64,000 nt of DNA from Lolliginicoccus lacisalsi (GTDB lineage: Bacteria > Actinomycetota > Actinomycetes > Mycobacteriales > Mycobacteriaceae), in NCBI RefSeq assembly GCF_014841105.1, contig NZ_JACYWE010000003.1:240523-304522 (forward strand), given 5' to 3'. Both the position numbers and the translations under genes were made by a program. Shown in pieces: positions 27,226 through 35,556 of the stretch. Below the pieces are notes generated by a model. The model searched no databases. It had not been told where the DNA came from and worked only from the letters and a program-made list of their open reading frames with translations. Within the stretch, counting starts at the first letter, position 1. Each line of letters begins with the position of its first letter.

Positions 27226-30200
27226 CTACCGCGCTGGCATCCTGAGCAGCCCGAGCGCGGCGAGATCGCGGGCGTACTTGCTGATCAGCGCGTGGTCGAG
27301 GCTCGGGACCGCGTGCTGGCCCGCCACGCCATGCTGGGCGATGGCTTCCCGGAACCGCGCGGTGAGCACCGGATCCTCGGCATGCGAGGTAGCGGGCCGC
27401 TGGTAGGCGTGCATCAAGGGCAGCACCGTGTGCTGGCGCTGCTGCTCGGGAAGGGCCTCCATCGCCGCGCTGATCCTGGCGACCCATGCGCGGTGGTCGT
27501 CGATGCGGGTGATGGGGTGCCCGTCCTCGATGAGCCAGTCGATGAAGGTGTCGAGGGAGATGCCGTCGTCGTGAGTGCTGAGCACGTTGAACGTGCGGTA
27601 GCTGTCGCCCGCGGCCTGCCCGAGCCGACGCACGGCCGCGGCAGTGAAGTCGACGGGGATCCCGTCGTAGTGCGCGCGCTGTGCTGCTGGGCCGCGCCGG
27701 TAGAACGATCCTGGCGCGAGGCCGGTGGCGAGGACGCTGAGCAGCAGCCGGGTGAAGTTGTCCGGCACGTTGAGCTGCCCCGTGTAGCGCGAATGGGCGA
27801 GGATCATGCCGGAGCGGAACACGGTGACGGGAATGCCGAGATGCTCGTGCGCCTCCCGCAGCAGCACCTCGCTGGCCCATTTGCTAGTGGCGTACCCGTT
27901 GGCGTATCCGTCGCTCACCGCCCGGGCGGGGCTGGCCTCGCGGATATCGGAATCCTCGGCAAGGCGGCTGCCGTCGTCGAGGAGGGTGACGGCGACGGTG
28001 GAAAGGAAGTGCACGGGCTTGCGGGTGGTGGTTGCGGCGAGCTCGATCACGCGGGCGGTGCCGATCACGTTCGGCTCGAACAGCTCGGGGTAGGGCAGCA
28101 CATGGTTGACGAGCGCGGCGACGTGGACGATCAGGTCGGTGCGTCGCGCGAGGTCGAGCCACTGGTGACTGGCTAGCCCGAACCGGGGTGCCGCGGCATC
28201 GCCAGCGATGACCTCGAGATGATCGGTGGCAAGCTCCTGGTAGTGGGCGAGCAGCTCCGGGTCGCCGCTGTCGAACGCGGCATCGAGACGGGCGCGGGCG
28301 TCCGTCTCATCGCGGCCGCGCACCAGGCAGATGAGCGTTCCGCCGGTGGTGGCGAGCTGCTCGAGGTACTCGAGGCACACGAACCTGCCGAGATAGCCAG
28401 TCGCACCGGTGAGCAGTACCGTTCGTGGTTCTCCGGTGGCCAGCGGCAGATCGGTGGCGGAACGCAGCGTCGTGGCGTCGAGCAGCTTGGCGAGCTGGAT
28501 GTCCGACGCGCGGGTCACGGCTGGCCGGTGCCCGTGAATCGCGCTGAACACCGAATCGCCCGGCGCGGTTGTTCGCTGTTGCTCGATGCGCGCGGCGAGG
28601 CTAGCGAGAGTGGCAGTCGGGCTGATGATCTCGTGCACGGCAATGGCGAGGTCGTAGATCTCCTCGATGCCGGTCGCCACCGACATCGCTGCGAGGGAGT
28701 CGCCACCCAGATCCGTGAAGGGCACATCCGCCTCGGCGGAGCCGATCCGTGCCTGCACCAGATCGAGCAGCACCTCAACGACGGGACGGTGGTCCCGCTG
28801 CTCCCGCAAGCTCGCTACCTGGTCGATCTCGGTGGTGTCGAGCTGCACGTACAGATCCTCGAGCCGCGGCCCATAGAGCTCGGCCAACCTCGGCCGCGCC
28901 AGCTTGCCAATACCGGTGAGCAGGCCATTGGCGGTGGTGAAGGGCTCGTCCGCGAGGACGATCTCGCGGGGCACCTCGTAGGCGGCGAGCTCGTGCCGCT
29001 CCGCGACCTCCTCGAACGCCGCGCGCAGGGTCTCGGGGATCGCGCCCGGCCGCGCACGGGCCTGCTCGCTGGGCTCGACCACGGCAAGCAGGTAGGAGCG
29101 CGCGCTGTTGCCGTAGAGAAACACCTGATCGATCAGCGGGCTCGCGGAGTACAGCGCCTCAAGGCGGGCGATCGCCACGAACTCGCCCTGCGCGAGCTTC
29201 AGCACGTTATTGCGGCGATCGACATACACCAGCCGGTCGGGGGCGATCTCCGCGACGATATCGCCGGTGCGGTAGAAGCCGTCCTCGTCGAAGACCTGCG
29301 CGGTCGCGTCGGGGCGCCGGTAGTAGCCGGGGAACACCGTGGTGGCCTTGATGAGCAGCTCGCCCCGCGGATGCGGCTCGTCCGTCGTGAGGTAGCCGAG
29401 CTCCGGCGCGTCGACGAGCTTGTAGTCCAGGACGGGAGGGCGCATCACCACCGTATTGGTGACCACCCCGCCGCTGGTCTCCGTCGACCCGTAGCCGTCG
29501 CGCAGCGGAACCGCGAGGAAGCCCTTGAGGAAGCGGCGCAGCTCCGGGGTGAGCGGCGCGCTGCCCACGACGGCATGCTGCAACCGGTCGCCGAGCATGG
29601 CCTGCCTGGTCGCGGTGGCCAGCGCATCGTTCACCTCAAAAGCGTCGGTGCTGGTGATCCCCGCCCGGCGCGCCGCGGCCCGGTAGCGCTGGTGGAGCAG
29701 CTCCGCCACGCGGGGCACCAGGTTGACCGCGGTGGGGCGGACGAGCGCGAGGTCCTCGAACAAGGTGGACATGTCCGGGGCGGCAGCAAAGAAGCCGGTG
29801 CCGCCGAGCGCGAGGCCGCGCAGCAGCCACATGCGCCCGTACACATGGCTCATCGGCATGTAGTGCAAGTAGGCCGGGGGAGCGGGATCGGAGTCCTCGT
29901 CGTCCGGCTCGGCCCACAGGTGCGCGAGCATGCGGGTGGTGTACATCGCGCCCTTGGGGGTGCCGGTGCTGCCGGAGGTGTAGATCAGCAGCGCGAGCGG
30001 TTCCTCGCCCGGGGCGGGCCGGAACGGGGGAGGCTTCGGCCGCTCGGCGCCACGGGCGATCGCGTCGGTGAGGGCGAGGACATTGATCGTGCCGTCCGCG
30101 CGGAGCCGGGCGATAGATTGCTCGTGGCTCGCGAGTCCGGGCAGGACGTCGAAGATGATGACCTGCTCGATCGAGGGCGTGGCGCGCGCGAGCTCGGCGG

Positions 30201-30666
30201 CCTTGCCGAGGTTGTTGATGCTGGTGGCGAGGATCCGAGGCTCGGTCTCCGCCAGGATCGCGGCCAGCTGTGGCACCGGCGCATCCGCCTGGAGGGGCAC
30301 GCTCACCGCGCCGAGATGGGTGATGGCGAGATCGATGACGGTGTAGTCGATGCTGGCGAACCCGATGACCGCGACCATGTCGCCCGGCTGTAGCGCGGGG
30401 GTGGCGCTCCAGTGGGCGGCGAGGCTGGTGATGCGTTCGGCCAGCTCGCGGAAGGTGACGGTGGTGAACCGGGGCTGCAGGGTGACGTGCTGCTCGCCGG
30501 TGGTGGGGTCGGTGTGGGCGATCCGTTCGCGGTCGCCGAGCGCGGGCCGGTCTGCGTGGTGGTGGAGGAGCGCGGCGACCGTCTCGGCGGGACCTGGCGT
30601 GGTGGTTCCAGCCGCCGATCGCGCCGTGGTGGATGTGGCGGTGGCTGTTCGTGCGGTCCCTGTCAT
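27226..30666 (-). CDS. car: Carboxylic acid reductase
   Basis: This 1146-residue enzyme reduces carboxylic acids to aldehydes using ATP and NADPH. It has three domains in order: an adenylation domain (about 60-620; LLIYTSGSTGTPKGAMYT near 230); a carrier domain with the phosphopantetheine serine in DLGGDSLAAMS near 655; and a thioester-reductase domain (about 745-1146) with the NADPH loop LLTGATGYLGRF and the catalytic Tyr-x-x-x-Lys of GYATSKWA. The length is close to the Nocardia and Mycobacterium enzymes. It needs a phosphopantetheinyl transferase, not found in this window. The ATG at 30666 has AGGAGG seven bases upstream; the frame beyond it is spurious. It is divergent from an alpha/beta hydrolase. 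Natural substrates are unknown; fatty or aromatic acids are typical. Confidence 0.93.
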   Translation of the reverse strand: MTGTARTATATSTTARSAAGTTTPGPAETVAALLHHHADRPALGDRERIAHTDPTTGEQHVTLQPRFTTVTFRELAERITSLAAHWSATPALQPGDMVAVIGFASIDYTVIDLAITHLGAVSVPLQADAPVPQLAAILAETEPRILATSINNLGKAAELARATPSIEQVIIFDVLPGLASHEQSIARLRADGTINVLALTDAIARGAERPKPPPFRPAPGEEPLALLIYTSGSTGTPKGAMYTTRMLAHLWAEPDDEDSDPAPPAYLHYMPMSHVYGRMWLLRGLALGGTGFFAAAPDMSTLFEDLALVRPTAVNLVPRVAELLHQRYRAAARRAGITSTDAFEVNDALATATRQAMLGDRLQHAVVGSAPLTPELRRFLKGFLAVPLRDGYGSTETSGGVVTNTVVMRPPVLDYKLVDAPELGYLTTDEPHPRGELLIKATTVFPGYYRRPDATAQVFDEDGFYRTGDIVAEIAPDRLVYVDRRNNVLKLAQGEFVAIARLEALYSASPLIDQVFLYGNSARSYLLAVVEPSEQARARPGAIPETLRAAFEEVAERHELAAYEVPREIVLADEPFTTANGLLTGIGKLARPRLAELYGPRLEDLYVQLDTTEIDQVASLREQRDHRPVVEVLLDLVQARIGSAEADVPFTDLGGDSLAAMSVATGIEEIYDLAIAVHEIISPTATLASLAARIEQQRTTAPGDSVFSAIHGHRPAVTRASDIQLAKLLDATTLRSATDLPLATGEPRTVLLTGATGYLGRFVCLEYLEQLATTGGTLICLVRGRDETDARARLDAAFDSGDPELLAHYQELATDHLEVIAGDAAAPRFGLASHQWLDLARRTDLIVHVAALVNHVLPYPELFEPNVIGTARVIELAATTTRKPVHFLSTVAVTLLDDGSRLAEDSDIREASPARAVSDGYANGYATSKWASEVLLREAHEHLGIPVTVFRSGMILAHSRYTGQLNVPDNFTRLLLSVLATGLAPGSFYRRGPAAQRAHYDGIPVDFTAAAVRRLGQAAGDSYRTFNVLSTHDDGISLDTFIDWLIEDGHPITRIDDHRAWVARISAAMEALPEQQRQHTVLPLMHAYQRPATSHAEDPVLTARFREAIAQHGVAGQHAVPSLDHALISKYARDLAALGLLRMPAR

Positions 30667-30705
30667 AGCGGTCCTCCTATTGCGGCGCGGGTGCCCCTCG
30701 CCTCG

Positions 30706-30736
30706 ATTATAGATAGAGAAGCTATATATAGATAGG
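30706..30736 (-). promoter_or_regulatory. AT-rich car promoter with repeated operator-like motif
   Basis: A perfect TATAAT (30706-30711, minus strand) stands 40 bases before the car ATG and is unusual in this GC-rich DNA. The plus-strand motif TATAGATAG is repeated at 30708-30716 and 30727-30735, 19 bases apart. A palindrome CTATATATAG lies at 30722-30731. The repeated motif overlaps the -10 box, as a repressor site would; no regulator gene is adjacent. Confidence 0.5.
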
Positions 30737-30793
30737 GGTGGGGTGCGGCTGTCTGGTGCGGCCAGGTTGCCAGCGCGGCCGGGGTGCCGCCAC

Positions 30794-30846
30794 TCCGATC
30801 GTGAAGATCTGGCCACGCGTGATGTGGCGGGATCTTCACGATCGGA
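30794..30846. repeat. Long perfect hairpin with inner stem
   Basis: The arms TCCGATCGTGAAGATC (30794-30809) and its exact complement (30831-30846) form 16 bp. The 21-base loop can itself pair GCCAC with GTGGC. It is placed between divergent genes, so it is not an ordinary gene-end terminator. Confidence 0.8.
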
Positions 30847-30920
30847 GCCAGCCAGCCAGCCAGCCAGCCACCGGAGCCAGCCGCGCCAGCCAGCCGCCCG
30901 CAGCAAGCCGCGCCAGCCAC
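30846..30920. repeat. CCAG-rich short tandem repeats
   Basis: Irregular runs of CCAG and GCCAGC units, with CCGGAGCCAGC and CCGCGCCAGCC variants, directly follow the 16-bp hairpin and reach to about 30 bases before the hydrolase start. Low-complexity DNA, no function seen. Confidence 0.6.
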
Positions 30921-30949
30921 CGGAGCAGTGGGCCTGGCATGCTGGGCAC

Positions 30950-31906
30950 GTGGCCGAGAACCTGACGATCCCGCTGCCGGGCAGAACCATCGCCGCGCAG
31001 GCCTGGGGCCCCATCGACGGACCCCTCGTACTCCTGCTGCACGGATTCCCGGACTCCCCGCACACCTGGCGCCACCTCGGCCCCCGGCTCGCGGAACGTG
31101 GTTGGCGCGCCATCGCCCCCGCCAATCGTGGATACGCTCCCACCGGCCCCGCGCCCGACGGCAACTACGAGCTTGCCGCGCTGGTCCGCGACGTCCTCGA
31201 CATCCAGGACGCCCTCGCCGCCCCAGGTGCGCGTGCTCCTAGGAGGGCCTTGCTCATTGGTCACGACTGGGGATCCATGATCGCCTCGGGCGCCGCTAGC
31301 CTCGCCCCCGACCGATTTCACGCCGCGATCCTCCTCGCGGTGCCCCCGTTGCCGGTGCTCCTTGCCCGGGCATGGCCGCCGCGTCGACTCGCGCGCCACG
31401 CGAGGACGTGGCTGCGCCAAGCACCACGCAGCTGGTACATGCTCGCCGCCCAGGCGCCCCTCGAGCGCGTCCCTGCGCTGAGCCACAGGTTCATCAATGA
31501 AATCTGGGCACGCTGGGCACCGGCATATGAATACGACGCGGATCTCGCCGCCGCCCACCGCGCGCTGCCCGACGCCGCGCACTGCCGCGCCGCTCTCGGC
31601 TACTACCGCGCCCTATGGAATCCCCTGCGCTGGAGAACAAGCCGCGCGCCCGAGCGGCACGGCATCTACCGCGAGCATCGCGTGCCGATCCTCTATCTGC
31701 ACGGCGAGCGCGACACCTGCGTCCGGGCCGATCTCGGTGCTTCAACGCCGGATCACCTGCCACCCGCCAGCAAGGCGCGGGTGGTCAAGGGCCTCGGGCA
31801 TTTCCTCCACCTCGAGGAGCCGGACAGGGTCAACGGCGCCATCCTGCGATTCGTTGACGGCTTGCCCGGAGGAGAACTGGATCGAGCAGGCCAGGCTAGC
31901 CAGTGA
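30950..31906 (+). CDS. Alpha/beta hydrolase, epoxide hydrolase-like
   Basis: This 318-residue alpha/beta-hydrolase-fold enzyme has the oxyanion-hole segment HGFPDSPHTW near 30, nucleophile elbow GHDWGSMIA with Asp as nucleophile near 108, and the catalytic His in GLGHFLHLEEP near 293. An Asp nucleophile in GHDWG is typical of epoxide hydrolases and haloalkane dehalogenases; the cap region fits the former better. It may act on lipid epoxides, but the substrate is unknown. The frame is open back to 30743 through repeats. GTG 30950 is the first position where family similarity begins, though its binding site is weak. Its 3' end overlaps the convergent small membrane protein gene by 11 bases. Confidence 0.78.
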   Translation: MAENLTIPLPGRTIAAQAWGPIDGPLVLLLHGFPDSPHTWRHLGPRLAERGWRAIAPANRGYAPTGPAPDGNYELAALVRDVLDIQDALAAPGARAPRRALLIGHDWGSMIASGAASLAPDRFHAAILLAVPPLPVLLARAWPPRRLARHARTWLRQAPRSWYMLAAQAPLERVPALSHRFINEIWARWAPAYEYDADLAAAHRALPDAAHCRAALGYYRALWNPLRWRTSRAPERHGIYREHRVPILYLHGERDTCVRADLGASTPDHLPPASKARVVKGLGHFLHLEEPDRVNGAILRFVDGLPGGELDRAGQASQ

Positions 31907-32204
31907 GGACGCCGCCCGCCATCGACATGACGACGAGCAGGATCACGAGCAGGAACCAGACGGCCCCGAACCAGCGGCGCCACTCGATTCCGTCGCGCCA
32001 GCACCAGATGGTGAAGGCCGCGGCGCCCGCTACGCCGAGGAGGAGGATGCTGACGGGCGCGAACAGGATGATGCTGCGCTGCGTGCTCGCGCAGGCGTCG
32101 GTGATGGCGCACTCGTCGGGGATCGTGAGGGCCGCCCCGAGCAGCACCCCGATCGCGGCGACGATCACAGTGCCCACATAGATCGCGATATTGCGCATTT
32201 GCAC
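31896..32204 (-). CDS. Small membrane protein, three helices
   Basis: This 102-residue unknown protein has three hydrophobic segments (about 5-25, 46-67 and 80-98). The loop between the first two has two cysteines (PDECAITDACAS), and the second and third are joined by CWRDGIEWRRW. The GTG at 32204 has GAGGTGATC six bases upstream; the in-frame ATG at 32198 is an alternative start. No family was recognised. Confidence 0.6.
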   Translation of the reverse strand: MQMRNIAIYVGTVIVAAIGVLLGAALTIPDECAITDACASTQRSIILFAPVSILLLGVAGAAAFTIWCWRDGIEWRRWFGAVWFLLVILLVVMSMAGGVLTG

Positions 32205-32292
32205 AGGATCACCTCGGCAGCCTCGGGTTGTCCCCGCCGACGTTACCCCGCTACCGGGGAAGGCGTGCTCGATATTTGTCGTGCCCCCGCAT

Positions 32293-32308
32293 TAGGCTGT
32301 CACCCATG
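32293..32308 (+). promoter_or_regulatory. Leaderless promoter of metB
   Basis: TAGGCT (32293-32298) lies seven bases before the ATG at 32306, so the message should begin at the start codon. No ribosome binding site is present, which agrees. Confidence 0.65.
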
Positions 32309-33451
32309 AGTGAGCAGCACGGGTTCTCGACGACGGCGATCCACGCGGGCTTCGACCCGGACCCGCAGACCGGTGTGGTGAACGTTCCCATCTATGCGAG
32401 TTCCACGTTCGCCCAGGATGGGGTGGGTGGAATGCGTGGCGGCTTCGAGTACGCGCGCACCGGCAACCCCACCCGGCAAGCGCTCGAGGCCAACATGGCG
32501 GCGATCGAGCAGGGAACCCACGGTCGCGCCTTCTCGTCCGGCATGGCTGCCACCGATGCGGTGCTGCGCGCGGCGCTGCGCCCGGGCGATCACCTCGTGA
32601 TCCCCAATGATGCCTACGGTGGCACCTTCCGGCTGATCGATAAGGTCTTCACCCAGTGGGGCATCTCCTACACGGCGGTGCCAATCACTGATCTCGATGC
32701 GATCCGTGCAGCGATCCGGCTCGAGACGAAGCTCGTCTGGATCGAGACACCGACGAATCCGCTGCTCAATGTCGGTGATATCGCGGCCATCGCGGAGATC
32801 GCTCACGCTGCCGGGGCCAAGCTGGTGGTGGACAACACCTTCGCCTCGCCGTACCTGCAGCAGCCGCTCACGCTGGGCGCCGATGTGGTCCTGCACTCGA
32901 CCACGAAGTACCTCGGCGGGCATTCCGACGTGGTCGGCGGCGCTATCGTGACGCGCGATGAGAAGTTCGACGCGGATGTCGCGTTCCTCCAGAACGGGGC
33001 GGGCGGGGTTCCCGGGCCGTTCGACGTGTTCCTGACGATGCGCGGCATCAAGACCCTCGCGGTGCGCATGGACCGCCACAGCGACAATGCCGAGGCGGTC
33101 GTGGACTTCCTCGCCGGGCATCGTGCCGTCAGCAGTGTGCTCTACCCGGGCCTGCCCGAGCATCCCGGCCACGACGTGGCGGTGAAGCAGATGCGGCGCT
33201 TTGGCGGCATGATCTCCGTCCGGCTCAATGGTGGCCGCCAGGCCGCGCTCGACCTGTGCGCGCGAACCAAGGTCTTCACTCTCGCTGAGTCGCTCGGTGG
33301 GGTCGAATCCCTCATCGAGCATCCTGGGGCAATGACGCATGCCTCCACCGCCGGCTCCGTGCTCGAGGTGCCCGAGGATCTTGTGCGCCTGTCCGTCGGT
33401 ATCGAGGATGCCAACGATCTCGTCGCTGATCTCGAGCAGGCACTCGGCTAG
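32306..33451 (+). CDS. metB: Cystathionine gamma-synthase
   Basis: This 381-residue PLP enzyme of the Cys/Met metabolism family joins an acylated homoserine to cysteine, giving cystathionine for methionine synthesis. Motifs are FEYARTGNPTRQALE near 49, SSGMAATDAVL near 80 (cofactor phosphate loop) and HSTTKYLGGHSDVVGG near 197, where the Lys binds PLP. It closely resembles mycobacterial MetB, which lies near greA as here. Cystathionine gamma-lyase activity is possible in the same fold. Start ATG 32306 is set by a TAGGCT box seven bases upstream; the open frame reaches 32228. Confidence 0.9.
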   Translation: MSEQHGFSTTAIHAGFDPDPQTGVVNVPIYASSTFAQDGVGGMRGGFEYARTGNPTRQALEANMAAIEQGTHGRAFSSGMAATDAVLRAALRPGDHLVIPNDAYGGTFRLIDKVFTQWGISYTAVPITDLDAIRAAIRLETKLVWIETPTNPLLNVGDIAAIAEIAHAAGAKLVVDNTFASPYLQQPLTLGADVVLHSTTKYLGGHSDVVGGAIVTRDEKFDADVAFLQNGAGGVPGPFDVFLTMRGIKTLAVRMDRHSDNAEAVVDFLAGHRAVSSVLYPGLPEHPGHDVAVKQMRRFGGMISVRLNGGRQAALDLCARTKVFTLAESLGGVESLIEHPGAMTHASTAGSVLEVPEDLVRLSVGIEDANDLVADLEQALG

Positions 33452-33483
33452 CCGGAACTAGCAGGCACTCGGCTAGCCGGAAC
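33440..33483. repeat. Direct repeat at the end of metB
   Basis: GCAGGCACTCGGCTAGCCGGAAC occurs twice in close tandem. The first copy includes the metB stop codon, so the second recreates the last codons and stop. It looks like a recent local duplication. Confidence 0.75.
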
Positions 33484-33503
33484 GATGGGCTCGCAGCGCG
33501 CTT

Positions 33504-33558
33504 GAGTGTGCGAAGAACGACAGCGCAACGCGTGAATCCTGACGCTTTTCGCACACTC
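33504..33558. terminator. Hairpin downstream of metB
   Basis: GAGTGTGCGAA (33504-33514) pairs perfectly with TTCGCACACTC (33548-33558). Within the 33-base loop AGCG and CGCT can pair again. It lies 52 bases after metB and may be its terminator. Confidence 0.6.
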
Positions 33559-33570
33559 GTCGCCGCCGAA

Positions 33571-33655
33571 CCGACACACCGGCCGGGGACACCCCGGCAA
33601 TTGACACACCGGCCGGGGACGCCCCGGCAATTGACACACCGGCCGGGGACGCCCG
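33571..33655. repeat. 30-base tandem repeat, each unit a small hairpin
   Basis: Three units (33571-33600, 33601-33630, and 33631-33655 incomplete) share the core ACACACCGGCCGGGGACRCCCC. Within each unit GCCGGGG and CCCCGGC can pair around three bases. The second and third units begin with TTGACA, a -35-like hexamer. The repeats lie 40-120 bases upstream of the FMN reductase promoter. Confidence 0.8.
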
Positions 33656-33693
33656 TCAGGCAGCCACGCTCGCCGGTGGGCGCGCCGGGGCAC

Positions 33694-33709
33694 TAGGGTC
33701 GTGGGCATG
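33694..33709 (+). promoter_or_regulatory. Leaderless promoter of the FMN reductase gene
   Basis: TAGGGT (33694-33699) precedes the ATG at 33707 by seven bases, with no ribosome binding site between. Confidence 0.62.
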
Positions 33710-34267
33710 GCAGGCGAGATTCTCTTCATCATCGGCAGCGCCCGGCCCGTGCGGGTCGGCGGACAACTCGGGCGGGCGATCCTCGACCAGATCCCGGGCA
33801 CGGATGGCCCCAGGGTCCAGGTCGCGGACCTGCGCGAGCTAGCGCTACCGATCCTCGACGAGCCGCGCATGGCGGCAACCGGTGATTACCAGCATGAGCA
33901 CACGCGGAACTGGGCGCGCATGGTGGGGGGCGCCGCCGCGATCGTGGTGCTCACCCCGGAGTACAACTGGGGCTACCCCGCGTCGGTGAAGAACGCCATC
34001 GACTACCTGTACGCCGAGTGGAAGGACAAGCCGGGCCTGCTCATCAGCTACGGCGGGGGCGGTGGCAAGCGGTCCTTCGAGCAGCTCAAGCAGGTGCTCG
34101 GCCGGGTCGGGGTCAATCTTGTCGAGACCCCGGTGAACATTCCGCTGCGTGGCGAGTACGGCGACGATGATCGGCTCACCGATCCTGCCCGCGTGGTCGC
34201 GGACAACGCCGAGGTCCTGCGCCAGGCGTGGCAGGAGCTGCTCGGCCTGATCGGTGACGAGGGCTAG
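33707..34267 (+). CDS. NADPH-dependent FMN reductase family protein
   Basis: This 186-residue flavodoxin-like protein of the SsuE/ArsH/ChrR group transfers hydride from NAD(P)H to FMN, quinones or other acceptors. The phosphate-binding turn GSARPVRVGGQLGRAI sits at about 11-26, and the flavin-contact segment LTPEYNWGYPASVKNAIDYL near 85-104 is typical of the family. YGGGGGKRSFEQL follows near 118. It is cytosolic, with no partner gene nearby. ATG 33707 is preferred over GTG 33701 because a TAGGGT box stands seven bases before it. Confidence 0.85.
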   Translation: MAGEILFIIGSARPVRVGGQLGRAILDQIPGTDGPRVQVADLRELALPILDEPRMAATGDYQHEHTRNWARMVGGAAAIVVLTPEYNWGYPASVKNAIDYLYAEWKDKPGLLISYGGGGGKRSFEQLKQVLGRVGVNLVETPVNIPLRGEYGDDDRLTDPARVVADNAEVLRQAWQELLGLIGDEG

Positions 34268-34358
34268 TCGCAAGCGCACGCGCTGGCTTGGCGCGGGAAT
34301 TGTCGGCTCTGTCCGCTAGTGTCATGGCACTCGGGGCGGACGGGAGAATGGAGACGTC

Positions 34359-35432
34359 ATGGCGGCAGCGCGGCGGCCCGAGCCGCAGCAAGGATCGTTG
34401 TTCGATGATCCGTTCCAGGAAGACGAGGAGCCAGCGCTGTTCCCGCTGGTCGCTCCGGCGCGAACGAGCGCGCGAGCGAGCACGCGGGCACCGAGCTTCG
34501 TGGCCTTCGATGTGGAGACCGCCAACGGCTCATGGGGCAGCATCTGTGCCCTCGGTTTCGCGGTCGTGGAGAACGGGGCCGTTACCCGTACCGAGAGCCT
34601 GCTCTGCCAGCCTCCGCGCGGACTCGGGCATTTTGATCCTGGCAACATCGAGATCCATGGCATCACGCCTGACGATGTCGCTCGCCAGCCTTCGTTCGTG
34701 GAGCGCATGGAGCAGTTTCGCGACGTGATCGGTGATCGTGAACTCGTATGCCACAACGCGCGGTTCGACATGACGGCGCTGCGCGAGGCCTGCACGGTCT
34801 CGGGCATCCACGTCCCGGAGATCTCGTTCGGCTGCACGCTGGTGTGGTCGCGCATCGATCTGCCCGGGCTCGTCAACTACAAGCTGCCCACCATCGCCCA
34901 GCACGTTGGCGTGCCGCTCGAGCAGCACCATGACGCCGCCGCGGATGCGCTCGCCGCTGCCGGGATCGCGCTCCAGCTCACCCAGGCGCGCAAGTCCCGC
35001 GATCTCGCTGCCTACGCGAAGGCCACCGATACGGTCCTGGGGTCGCTCTCCCCGCACGGGCTCACGTTGTGCGCATCGACCCGGCCGACCGTTTCCTGGC
35101 AGGGCCACCAGCCCAGCCGCAAGGCCAGCGAGATGCCAGTGCCGAGCCCCACGGCGGATCCAGGCCACCCTTTTCATGGCCAGATCGTCGTTGTCACGGG
35201 CGAGTTCGCCGGATGCAGCCGCGAGGCGCTGTGGGACATGATCGCCGAGCGCGGTGGCAAGCCCGAGCTCAATGTCACCCGGCGCACCACCATGCTGATC
35301 AAGGGAACCTGGGTGGATGCCCACGGGTCACCGATCGAGACGAGCAAGGAGCGCAAGGCGCGCGAGCACATCGCCGCCGGGCGTGCGATCTCCATCATCG
35401 ACGAGAGCCAGCTGCGCGAGCTCCTCGACTGA
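34359..35432 (+). CDS. DnaQ-like 3'-5' exonuclease with BRCT domain
   Basis: This 357-residue protein has an N-terminal DEDD exonuclease domain (about 45-210): FVAFDVETANG (the DxE pair), HNARFDMTALREA, and the closing HHDAAADALAAA, which fits the DEDDh type. The C-terminus (about 265-357) is a BRCT domain of the ligase/RFC type with VVVTGEFAGCSREALWDMI and a following Arg/Thr-rich MLIKG segment. The pair is known in actinobacteria as a stand-alone proofreading-like or repair exonuclease; it is not the replicative epsilon subunit by itself. GGAGACGTC directly precedes the ATG. No neighbour is a polymerase. Confidence 0.85.
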   Translation: MAAARRPEPQQGSLFDDPFQEDEEPALFPLVAPARTSARASTRAPSFVAFDVETANGSWGSICALGFAVVENGAVTRTESLLCQPPRGLGHFDPGNIEIHGITPDDVARQPSFVERMEQFRDVIGDRELVCHNARFDMTALREACTVSGIHVPEISFGCTLVWSRIDLPGLVNYKLPTIAQHVGVPLEQHHDAAADALAAAGIALQLTQARKSRDLAAYAKATDTVLGSLSPHGLTLCASTRPTVSWQGHQPSRKASEMPVPSPTADPGHPFHGQIVVVTGEFAGCSREALWDMIAERGGKPELNVTRRTTMLIKGTWVDAHGSPIETSKERKAREHIAAGRAISIIDESQLRELLD

Positions 35433-35507
35433 GTGCCGCCGCCCGGCCCGCACGGGGCTGTCGTCGCGCCGTGACTCAGTGAGGATCGGCCAAGCCAGGG
35501 AAAGCAC

Positions 35508-35541
35508 GAGGGCTCCCAGCGTGAAAAGCCGGGAGCCCTCG
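35508..35541. terminator. Bidirectional terminator between exonuclease and greA
   Basis: CGAGGGCTCCC (35508-35518) and GGGAGCCCTCG (35531-35541) form a perfect 11-bp stem with a 12-base loop, placed between two converging genes. Confidence 0.85.
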
Positions 35542-35556
35542 TTGCTCGATCAGGGG

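Larger units (their letters stand above)
30667..30949. other. Divergent intergenic region of car and hydrolase
   Basis: The 283-base non-coding gap contains an AT-rich promoter block (30705-30736), a 53-base hairpin (30794-30846) and CCAG-rich short repeats (30846-30920). No gene of credible length is present. Confidence 0.7.
33452..33706. other. Repeat-rich gap between metB and FMN reductase
   Basis: The 255-base non-coding gap holds, in order, the second copy of a metB-end duplication, a 55-base hairpin (33504-33558), a 30-base tandem repeat (33571-33655) and the leaderless promoter of the next gene. No open frame here has gene-like features. Confidence 0.7.

Noticed and set aside
33571-33655. 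CRISPR-like array
   Set aside because: The 30-base units are directly adjoining with no unique spacers, and no cas gene is present.
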